Shown: positions 25,286 to 31,175 of the stretch, one piece after another | How the letters are laid out: each line of letters starts with the position of its first letter | Numbering within the stretch: the first letter of the stretch is position 1 | Assembly: GCA_934527255.1 (NCBI GenBank) | Contig: CAKTAM010000010.1 | Coordinates: forward strand, 1-32,374 | DNA length: 32,374 bases | Direction of reading: 5' to 3' | DNA from: an uncultured Oscillospiraceae bacterium | GTDB taxonomy: Bacteria; Bacillota; Clostridia; Oscillospirales; Ruminococcaceae | The notes under the pieces: generated by a model | Told to the model about the DNA's origin: nothing | Database searches by the model: none | What the model saw: the letters and a program-made list of their open reading frames with translations, nothing else | Position numbers and translations under genes: made by a program

Positions 25286-26386
25286 CTACAGGGCCTTTTC
25301 AAACCGGCGGCCGGGGCGCTGGCGCACCAGCCCGCGCATTTCCAGACGGGTCAGCGCCGCCATCAGCGTGCCCGGTGCAAGGCCGGTCTTTGCGGCCAGC
25401 GCGGCGGTATCCAGCGCCTGTCCGCCGCCCGCCAGCGCCTCGTACACCGTGCGCAGATCGCCGCTCAGCTCCTGCCCGGAGGGCGGGACGGTCTTCTGCG
25501 GCGGCGCACTGGCAGCCGTCAGGCCGTATTCCTCCAGAATATCCGCCGCGCAGGTCACCGGGCGCGCGCCCTCCTTCAGCAGCTGGTTGGTGCCTTCGCT
25601 CAACTGCGAGAAAATGCTGCCCGGCACGGCGAACACGTCGCGCCCGTATTCAACGGCATAGCGCACCGTACTCATGGTGCCGCTGCGCAGGCGCGCCTCT
25701 GCCACGCACAGGCCGCGCGTCAGCCCGGCAATGATGCGGTTGCGCTGCACAAAGGTCTCCTTGTAGCGCGCCCCCTGCACCCCGGCGGGATATTCGCTCA
25801 GCAGCAGTCCCGCGCGGGCGATCAGCTCCTGCAGAGGACGGTTGCGCGCCGGGAAATAGGTCTGCAGGTCGGTGCCAAGCACCGCCACGGTCGGCTGATT
25901 CTGCCGCAGCGCGGCCTTGTGCGCCTCGCTGTCCAGCCCATCGGCCAGCCCGCTGACGATCACCGCGCCCGCCGCGGCCAGGCCGTCGCCGATCTGTCGG
26001 GTGGCCTCCAGCCCATAGGCCGACGGCCGCCGGGTGCCCACTACGCCCAGCAGCAGACGGTCCTGCAGGCAGCGCAGATCGCCCTGCGCATACAGCACCG
26101 GCGGCGGGCTGGCAATGGTGCGCAGCGGCTCGGGATAATCCGCATCGTCCCATGGGACGATGCGGATGCCTGCCTCCTCGTGCAGCTGACGGCGCCGGGT
26201 AATGGTCTCCGCGCCCGTGCTCAGCAGCCGGTCAGACTGCCGGGCGGTGATCAGCCCCCGGCGCAAAAGATAAAGGCGATCCTCCCAGATGGCCTCCACA
26301 CTGCCATACTGCTCCCACAGGTGCAGCCAGCTGACGCACGGGCCAAGCCCGTTGGCCAGCCACAGCCATTGCTCGGTCGTATTCAC
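25286..26386 (-). CDS. dprA: DprA/Smf DNA-processing protein
   Basis: DprA binds incoming single-stranded DNA and loads RecA during natural transformation; it is also kept in species not known to be competent. The 366-residue protein has a SAM-like N-terminal segment, the Rossmann-like core with VGTRRPSAYG (116-125), SGLADGLDSEAH (145-156) and FVQRNRIIAGL (212-222). A C-terminal winged helix of the DprA type spans about 312-366 (LAAKTGLAPG). The start is GTG 26386, 6 bases after AAAGGAGG. The longer frame upstream is a shadow. No other competence genes are in the window. Confidence 0.95.
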   Translation of the reverse strand: MNTTEQWLWLANGLGPCVSWLHLWEQYGSVEAIWEDRLYLLRRGLITARQSDRLLSTGAETITRRRQLHEEAGIRIVPWDDADYPEPLRTIASPPPVLYAQGDLRCLQDRLLLGVVGTRRPSAYGLEATRQIGDGLAAAGAVIVSGLADGLDSEAHKAALRQNQPTVAVLGTDLQTYFPARNRPLQELIARAGLLLSEYPAGVQGARYKETFVQRNRIIAGLTRGLCVAEARLRSGTMSTVRYAVEYGRDVFAVPGSIFSQLSEGTNQLLKEGARPVTCAADILEEYGLTAASAPPQKTVPPSGQELSGDLRTVYEALAGGGQALDTAALAAKTGLAPGTLMAALTRLEMRGLVRQRPGRRFEKAL

Positions 26387-26478
26387 GCGCACCCTCCTTT
26401 TGCAGTCGTCTGCCGCAGCAGCCTCCGCCTGCCCTTTGCAAAAGCAAACGGAGTTGCCCGGCGCTCTGCCGACACCTC

Positions 26479-27261
26479 TTAGCGGCCAATGCGGTAATGC
26501 CACATCAGCACCGAGGCCGCCACGGCGGCATTCAGGCTTTCCATGGCAGGGGCAATGGGAATGCGCACGCTTTTGTCGCAGGCTGCCGCCACCTCGGACG
26601 AGATGCCCTGCCCCTCGCTGCCGACGACCAGCACGCAGGGCTGGCTTTCCGGCACGGCGGGCAGCTCTTCGCTTTCCTGCAGGCGGGCGGCAAGGCACAG
26701 GTAACCCCGTGCGCGCAGCGCCTCCAGCGCCTGTGCCAGCTGCGGCGTGCGGGCCAGCGGCAGCTTAACGGTGCTGCTCATTCCCGCGCGCAGCGCCTTG
26801 ATGCCGTAGGGGTCGGCGCAGCCGCCGCCCAGCAGCACACCCTGCCAGCCAAAGGCGGCCGCGCTGCGCAGCACCGCGCCCAGATTGCCCGGATCCTGCA
26901 CGGCGTCCAGCGCCAGCAGGCGGCTGCCGTTCAGCTGCTCCGGCCGGGCGGCCGGAATATCAAATACGCACCAGACCCCCTGCGGCGTACGCGTGCGGGC
27001 CAGCTTTTCAGCCACATGCTCCGCCACCAGAAAATGCTCGCCCGGCATCGCCGCCAGCTGCGGCCAGCGCCCCAGCGCCGCCTGCGTGCAGTACAGCTCG
27101 CGCACCGGCAGCACCTGCGCCAGATCAAGGCACAGCTTGGCGCTTTCGGCCGCAAAGCAGCCGCTTTGCGTGCGGGCAGCCGCATCGTCCAGCAGGCGGC
27201 AGACGCGGCGGATACGGTCGTTGTCACGGCTGGTGATCGTGGTTTGCACAGCTTGCATCAT
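26479..27261 (-). CDS. SpoU/TrmH-family RNA 2'-O-ribose methyltransferase
   Basis: The 260-residue SPOUT enzyme is expected to methylate a ribose 2'-OH in rRNA or tRNA with SAM. An N-terminal substrate-binding region (ITSRDNDRIRRV to about residue 100) precedes the knot domain. The three knot motifs are VQDPGNLGAVLRSAAAFG (121-138), VVGSEGQGIS (212-221) and VRIPIAPAMESLNAAVAAS (232-250). It resembles RlmB or TsnR-like proteins, and the exact target is not readable. The ATG pair at 27261/27258 follows GAGGA. It is the first gene of the long operon, but I found no convincing promoter between it and rplT. Read-through from the ribosomal operon is possible. Confidence 0.9.
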   Translation of the reverse strand: MMQAVQTTITSRDNDRIRRVCRLLDDAAARTQSGCFAAESAKLCLDLAQVLPVRELYCTQAALGRWPQLAAMPGEHFLVAEHVAEKLARTRTPQGVWCVFDIPAARPEQLNGSRLLALDAVQDPGNLGAVLRSAAAFGWQGVLLGGGCADPYGIKALRAGMSSTVKLPLARTPQLAQALEALRARGYLCLAARLQESEELPAVPESQPCVLVVGSEGQGISSEVAAACDKSVRIPIAPAMESLNAAVAASVLMWHYRIGR

Positions 27262-27315
27262 AGCGTTCCTCACTGGTTTTGGCAAATTCCGCTTCTTCCC
27301 CGAAAATGCAAATGT

Positions 27316-27353
27316 GCCACACGCACGGGTGTGTGCGTGTGGCGCGTTTTTTT
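27316..27353. terminator. Hairpin after rplT with its T-run on the plus side
   Basis: An 11-bp perfect stem pairs GCCACACGCAC (27316-27326) with GTGCGTGTGGC (27333-27343). In the rightward direction seven T follow (27347-27353). In the direction of the flanking genes the tail is ACATTTGCATTTTC, an interrupted T-run. It may act as a leaky terminator for infC-rpmI-rplT. Confidence 0.65.
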
Positions 27354-27355
27354 AA

Positions 27356-27706
27356 TTAAGCGTTCTTGGCGGTCTCCACCAGCTTGGTGAAAGCCTCGGG
27401 GTCGTGAATGGCCATTTCCGAAAGCATCTTGCGGTTCAGCTCGATCCCGGCCTTCTTCAGGCCGTTCATGAAGCTGGAGTAATTGATGCCCTGCGGACGG
27501 CAGGCCGCATTGATGCGGGCGATCCACAGGCGGCGGAAATCGCGCTTTTTCTGACGGCGGCCAGCAAAAGCGTAGTTGCCGCTTTTCATGACCTGCTCTT
27601 TGGCCATCTTAAAATGCTTGGATTTGCTGCCGTAGAAGCCTTTCGCCAGCTTCAGGACCTTTTTTCTTCTTTTGCGAGTCATCATCGCGCCTTTTACACG
27701 TGCCAT
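27356..27706 (-). CDS. rplT: 50S ribosomal protein L20
   Basis: L20 binds 23S rRNA early in 50S assembly and in Firmicutes represses its own operon. The 116-residue sequence is textbook: [48 protein letters not shown] and a C-terminal helix. It is the last gene of infC-rpmI-rplT, 47 bases after rpmI. The leader at 28525-28682 is the likely site of L20 feedback. Confidence 0.98.
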   Translation of the reverse strand: MARVKGAMMTRKRRKKVLKLAKGFYGSKSKHFKMAKEQVMKSGNYAFAGRRQKKRDFRRLWIARINAACRPQGINYSSFMNGLKKAGIELNRKMLSEMAIHDPEAFTKLVETAKNA

Positions 27707-27753
27707 ATCGTACTATCTCCTTCAAATCATCGTAAGTGGATTCAGCCGTTTTC

Positions 27754-27951
27754 TCAACCGTAAGGCAGCATCTTTTTGATGGCTGCGACATTGGTCTTAT
27801 CCGAATAGACGGATTTGCGCCAGCTTCTCTTCAGCTTGGTGGGCTTCTTGGTCAGAATGTGACGACGATAGGCGCGGTTGCGCTTGACTTTGCCGTTCTT
27901 GGTCAGTTTGAAGCGCTTTTTTGCGCCGGAGTGAGTTTTCAGCTTAGGCAT
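27754..27951 (-). CDS. rpmI: 50S ribosomal protein L35
   Basis: The 65-residue, highly basic protein is a structural component of the large subunit. [17 protein letters not shown] and [19 protein letters not shown] are diagnostic. It follows infC by 13 bases and precedes rplT, the universal order. Confidence 0.98.
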   Translation of the reverse strand: MPKLKTHSGAKKRFKLTKNGKVKRNRAYRRHILTKKPTKLKRSWRKSVYSDKTNVAAIKKMLPYG

Positions 27952-27964
27952 TTGTATATCCTCC

Positions 27965-28510
27965 TTAATTTTGCTTCGCGTTCTTTTGCGCCGGGGCCTT
28001 CTGCTGGGGCGACATAAACATCGCCATGTTGCGGCCCTCCAGCTTGGGCTGTTTTTCCACGACAGCGCCCTCTACCGATTCGGCAAAGCGCTTGAGCACA
28101 TCCAGGCCAAGCGCCGTATGCGCCATTTCACGTCCGCGGAACCGGATGGACACCTTGACCTTGTCGCCGCCCTTCAGGAACTTGGCGGCCTGTGCGGCCT
28201 TGGTGTTGAAGTCGTGTGTGTCGATGTTCAGCGACAGGCGGATCTCCTTGATATCAACAACGCGCTGATTTTTCTTGGCTTCCTTTTCCTTCTTCTGCTG
28301 CTCGAAACGATACTTGCCATAGTCCATGATCTTGCAGACAGGGGGCACGGCCTGCGGGGCGATCTTCACCAGATCCATCCCTTTTTCCTGTGCCAGATGC
28401 CAGGCATCACGCGCGCTCATCACCCCCAGCTGCTCGCCGTCGTTGGCAATGACGCGGATCTCCTTATCACGGATCTGCTCGTTCAGCTCCAGTTCCTTTT
28501 TCGTGCTAAT
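27965..28510 (-). CDS. infC: Translation initiation factor IF-3 with probable ATT start
   Basis: IF3 binds the 30S subunit, checks start-codon pairing and prevents early 50S joining. The 181-residue protein has the N domain ([13 protein letters not shown], to about residue 75), a Lys/Glu-rich linker and the C domain ([32 protein letters not shown]). No ATG, GTG or TTG lies at the expected place. An ATT at 28508-28510 follows GGAGG by 9 bases and gives [14 protein letters not shown]. Non-standard AUU starts of infC are known in other bacteria, where IF3 discriminates against them and so limits its own synthesis. The longer upstream reading to 28570 runs through the attenuator hairpin and is rejected. 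Confidence 0.95.
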   Translation of the reverse strand: MSTKKELELNEQIRDKEIRVIANDGEQLGVMSARDAWHLAQEKGMDLVKIAPQAVPPVCKIMDYGKYRFEQQKKEKEAKKNQRVVDIKEIRLSLNIDTHDFNTKAAQAAKFLKGGDKVKVSIRFRGREMAHTALGLDVLKRFAESVEGAVVEKQPKLEGRNMAMFMSPQQKAPAQKNAKQN

Positions 28511-28524
28511 GGGAAAACACCTCC

Positions 28525-28682
28525 GTTGCGTGATGGTTGGTAAAAGAAAGAGCACGGCGGTTTCCGCCATGCTCTTTTATCATATGCAAAACGCCCTTGA
28601 AAAGGACTCGCTTTCCCCATGATAAACCCGGCCTGAAAACACGCCAAGGTGAGCTGGCAAACGCCGCACTGCTTCATTTTCG
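28525..28682 (-). promoter_or_regulatory. Structured leader of infC-rpmI-rplT, L20-leader-like
   Basis: The leader between the promoter and infC is about 170 bases. A long-range pairing joins ATGATAAA (28619-28626, plus-strand letters) to TTTATCAT (28576-28583), with an inner CCTT/AAGG hairpin. The 3' arm overlaps the attenuator stem by two bases, which could make the two structures compete. In Bacillus, L20 binds such a leader to cause early termination. The link is inferred from gene content and layout. Confidence 0.65.
28542..28577 (-). terminator. Attenuator terminator within the infC leader
   Basis: On the minus strand, AAAGAGCATGGCGG and CCGCCGTGCTCTTT form a 14-bp stem with one G-T pair and an AAA loop (28547-28577). 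CTTTTA follows. It lies upstream of infC's ribosome site, so it can only act as an attenuator. Confidence 0.85.
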
Positions 28683-28688
28683 TTTATT

Positions 28689-28717
28689 ATTATAGCATGC
28701 CTGCATGCCGCTGTCAA
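28689..28717 (-). promoter_or_regulatory. Consensus sigma-A promoter of infC-rpmI-rplT
   Basis: On the minus strand, a perfect TTGACA (28717-28712) and a perfect TATAAT (28694-28689) are separated by 17 bases. Two GCATGC copies lie in the spacer. The predicted start is near 28682. Confidence 0.95.
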
Positions 28718-28805
28718 GCCCGACTTTTGCCGACCGGCTTTCATAAAAGCGTTTTTTGAGGGTCGTGGCCTTTCGTCAGAGCTGCGGGCCGGTCGGCCGC
28801 GGCGT

Positions 28806-29744
28806 TTACTCCTTTGGCTGGGCATCGGTGTCGGAAGCCTCCGGCGGCTGCGCGCCATCCTGCTGCAGGGTGCGCGCCCACTGCTCGTCCACCGTATCCG
28901 TCCCGGCGGCATCGGCCTGCCGGTGCTCCTCCTGCTCGGCCACCTCGCGCCACTCCTGCGCGGCGCTGCGGCGGTGCACGGGCTGGGCGTCGCGGTCAAT
29001 GAACAGCTGCCGGAAGCGCGGCCAGAAGATGAGGTCGGTCGTCATGACCAGCCATGCGAAAAAGCCGAACACAAACAGCGGCGCCGCCGCATAGCTGTAA
29101 GTCATCAGCAGCAGAACCACGACGATATCAATGACCACCGTCAGCACACCGCGCCAGCCGGAGACCAGCACCATCAGCACCGCATTTTTGAAAATGGTGT
29201 GCAGCGGAAGCTCCATGAGGGCGATCTGCTGGAACACCGTATTCATCAGCGAGAACCAGATGTACACGCTGAGGAACAGCATCACCACCACAAACGGCGG
29301 GTAGCCCTCCATCACGGTCAGCAGGTAGAAGTTCAGCATGATGAGGTCGGCCAGAAACGCCAGAATGACCATGGCGATGGCGCCCTGCTTGAAATCCTGC
29401 CGGAAGGCTTTTTTGAACTCATGCCAGGTAAAAAAAGGCTCATCCCGGCACATCTGCAGGGTCAGCCGGTGCAACGCCGCCAGAGCAGGCCCCAGCAGCA
29501 CGGCCGCGACCAGGTTCAGCACCAGCATCAGCATTGAGGGCTGGCCCATACTGCAGGTCGCGTAAAACATCACCGCGCAGGCCAGCGCAGGCATCGCGCA
29601 GACAAAAAAGCACAGGTTGCCCAGCAGCATCGCGCCGAAATCGCGCGTGAAAATTTCCCACCAGCGAAAAATGCCTTTTTTCGGCGGCGTATCCTTTTCG
29701 ATGCCGGGGCCCGGCTTATCAAAATTGAAACGGAACAATGACAT
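28806..29744 (-). CDS. DUF624/YesL-family membrane protein
   Basis: The 312-residue integral membrane protein has about five to six helices, roughly 38-60, 72-92, 121-144, 150-170, 187-215 and 217-240. A loop with the DUF624 pattern lies between helices 2 and 3: GPALAALHRL, FTWHEFKKAFRQDFKQG. The C-terminal 70 residues are soluble, acidic and Gln/Glu-rich. The family often sits beside sugar-uptake genes and its function is unknown; no transporter genes lie here. The start ATG 29744 follows AGAGGA. A longer reading to 29909 crosses the promoter and is rejected. It is divergent from the XRE-S24 repressor. Confidence 0.85.
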   Translation of the reverse strand: MSLFRFNFDKPGPGIEKDTPPKKGIFRWWEIFTRDFGAMLLGNLCFFVCAMPALACAVMFYATCSMGQPSMLMLVLNLVAAVLLGPALAALHRLTLQMCRDEPFFTWHEFKKAFRQDFKQGAIAMVILAFLADLIMLNFYLLTVMEGYPPFVVVMLFLSVYIWFSLMNTVFQQIALMELPLHTIFKNAVLMVLVSGWRGVLTVVIDIVVVLLLMTYSYAAAPLFVFGFFAWLVMTTDLIFWPRFRQLFIDRDAQPVHRRSAAQEWREVAEQEEHRQADAAGTDTVDEQWARTLQQDGAQPPEASDTDAQPKE

Positions 29745-29804
29745 GACGTTTTCCTCTTTTCCCGCTGTCCGCACTGCGGCGGCAGCTTCAGCACATTTTC
29801 TTTC

Positions 29805-29833
29805 AGTATAACAGAAAGTCGCCGCCTTGCCAA
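29805..29833 (-). promoter_or_regulatory. Sigma-A promoter of the DUF624 gene
   Basis: On the minus strand, TTGGCA (29833-29828) and TATACT (29810-29805) are separated by 17 bases. Transcription would begin near 29798, about 54 bases before the ATG. Confidence 0.75.
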
Positions 29834-29845
29834 CCGAGGGCATAA

Positions 29846-29928
29846 AAATTTTACATTTTCTCCGTTTGGGCCGCCGGGCAGGCAGCGCGCCGCAGGAGAT
29901 GCCGCCCATACGGCGCCGTGTAAAATTT
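29846..29928. repeat. 10-bp perfect inverted repeat in the divergent control region
   Basis: AAATTTTACA (29846-29855) is the exact reverse complement of TGTAAAATTT (29919-29928), with 63 GC-rich bases between. A third related TTTACA forms the -35 of the repressor promoter at 29954. These are plausible operators for the adjacent XRE-S24 protein, by position only. Confidence 0.6.
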
Positions 29929-29953
29929 CACAACCTTTTTTCGTCCGGAGGGG

Positions 29954-29983
29954 TTTACAAATTACCACAAATAGTTGTATAAT
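29954..29983 (+). promoter_or_regulatory. Sigma-A promoter of the XRE-S24 repressor, with an overlapping dyad
   Basis: TTTACA (29954-29959) and TATAAT (29978-29983) are separated by 18 bases. An imperfect dyad, TACAA (29956-29960) and TTGTA (29975-29979), spans the -35 to -10 interval and contains a tighter ACAA-ATAG-TTGT. Autoregulation through it is plausible. Confidence 0.75.
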
Positions 29984-30040
29984 GAGAACAAAGACCGCGC
30001 GCTGCAGCGGCGGTCACTGTACAGCAGGGAGGCACTGGGT

Positions 30041-30628
30041 ATGTTTGGAGAGCGCTTGAAAAAGCTGCGCAAAAGCGCCGGTTTTTCGCAGACGGCACTG
30101 GCGGGGCAGCTGGGGGTCAGCCAGCAGGCCGTAGGAAAATGGGAGACCGGCCGCGCCACACCTGACCCCAACACCATTGCGCGCATTGCCCGGCTGCTGG
30201 GCGTTTCGGCCGATGCCATTCTGGGTACGGTCGGCAGCCTTGCCGCCGAGGCGCTGGTGCCGGTGGTGGGGCGCGTGCGCGCCGGGTACGGCGCGCTGGC
30301 CTTTGAGGAGGATTACGGCAGCGAGCCCGCCAACGTGCGCAACCCGGAGGAATATTTATACCTGATCGTCAAGGGCGACAGTATGGAGCCGCGCATTTTC
30401 GATGGCGACTATGCGCTGGTACATAAGCAGTCCACACTGGAGAACGGCGACCTTGGCGTGCTGATCTACGGGGATGAAGAAGCGACACTCAAGCGCTTTA
30501 CCCGCCGCGGCAATGCCGTGGTGCTGGAACCCTTTAACCCCGCGTATACGCCGCTGGTCATTGAAGGCGAAGCGCTGGAGCATCTGCATATTGTAGGCAA
30601 GGTGCGCGAAACCCGCACCAAATGGTGA
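30041..30628 (+). CDS. XRE-type repressor with S24 self-cleaving domain
   Basis: The 195-residue protein combines an N-terminal helix-turn-helix (QTALAGQLGVSQQAVGKWE, 17-35) with a C-terminal LexA-like S24 domain. The scissile Ala81-Gly82 lies in GRVRAGYG, Ser114 in KGDSMEP and Lys151 in ATLKRF. The full self-cleavage apparatus is therefore present, and it should respond to RecA-ssDNA filaments as CI- and HdiR-type repressors do. It lacks LexA's own winged helix, so it is not the SOS master repressor. No phage genes surround it. ATG 30041 follows AGGGAGG by 8 bases. Its target is unknown; the divergent DUF624 gene is the nearest candidate. Confidence 0.92.
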   Translation: MFGERLKKLRKSAGFSQTALAGQLGVSQQAVGKWETGRATPDPNTIARIARLLGVSADAILGTVGSLAAEALVPVVGRVRAGYGALAFEEDYGSEPANVRNPEEYLYLIVKGDSMEPRIFDGDYALVHKQSTLENGDLGVLIYGDEEATLKRFTRRGNAVVLEPFNPAYTPLVIEGEALEHLHIVGKVRETRTKW

Positions 30629-31175
30629 CCCCGCCTCTGCCAGAGGCAAAAGGGGCGTTTGCCGCGCAGGGCGGCACAAACAGCCGGGCAGGCTGACTGC
30701 CGGACGCCGGAAACCCAGCGGGCCATCTGCTCGAAACGGGCGGCGAAAAGCCGGGCAGGATCGACCGGCGGGCGGCCAGAGGCCGACCATAACAGAAAAA
30801 GAATGCGGTATGCCCGCACGGTGCGGGCCGCCCTTTCTTTTTTGCGCCTTTTTGCCCGGTTGACCGGCCTGACCGGTCGTTTTCCCTCAAACGCCTGCCC
30901 GGGCGGGCCGTCCCTGCGCCGCCGGGCTTCTCCCCTTGCCGCGGCCGCCCGGCACGATCGGGCAGCACCGACCGCCGCCGGGTACCGCAGCTTTCCCGCT
31001 GCACTCCAGGCCCCCGTCCTGCCGGGGCCGGACAGCTTCTGCCGCAGCGCGGGGCTCTCTGTGGGCAGGCCGCACGCTGCGCCGCCGGAGTATGCCCTGC
31101 GCCAAAGCAACCGCACAGCCGGGCCCGTTTGAAAAAACGGCCCGACCGCACCGCCCCTGCCGGGAGGATCTTATC
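30629..31175 (+). other. 547-base gene-free stretch with several hairpins
   Basis: After the repressor come GCCTCT-GCC-AGAGGC (30632-30646), a CCGGGCAG/CTGCCGG hairpin (30684-30703), the strong terminator at 30796-30843 and a GACCGG/CCGGTC hairpin near 30858. A CGGGCC(C)GTTT/AAACGGCCCG hairpin lies near 31123-31146. Long frames on both strands here are GC-driven shadows. It may be a long 3' UTR or contain a small RNA; I cannot decide. No promoter for the radical SAM gene was seen. Confidence 0.5.
30796..30843 (+). terminator. Strong terminator about 170 bases past the repressor gene
   Basis: GCCCGC (30812-30817) pairs with GCGGGC (30823-30828) around ACGGT, with outer GCGG/CCGC pairing. A TTTCTTTTTT tract follows (30834-30843), preceded by a matching A-run (30796-30803). 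It could work in both directions. Confidence 0.85.

Noticed and set aside
28508..28570. 20-residue N-terminal extension of IF3 from an upstream start
   Set aside because: It would be encoded by the attenuator hairpin and does not match the IF3 family. The ATT with a strong ribosome site fits better.
30041..30628. Call as LexA, the SOS master repressor
   Set aside because: The DNA-binding part is an XRE helix-turn-helix, not the LexA winged helix, although the S24 half is shared.
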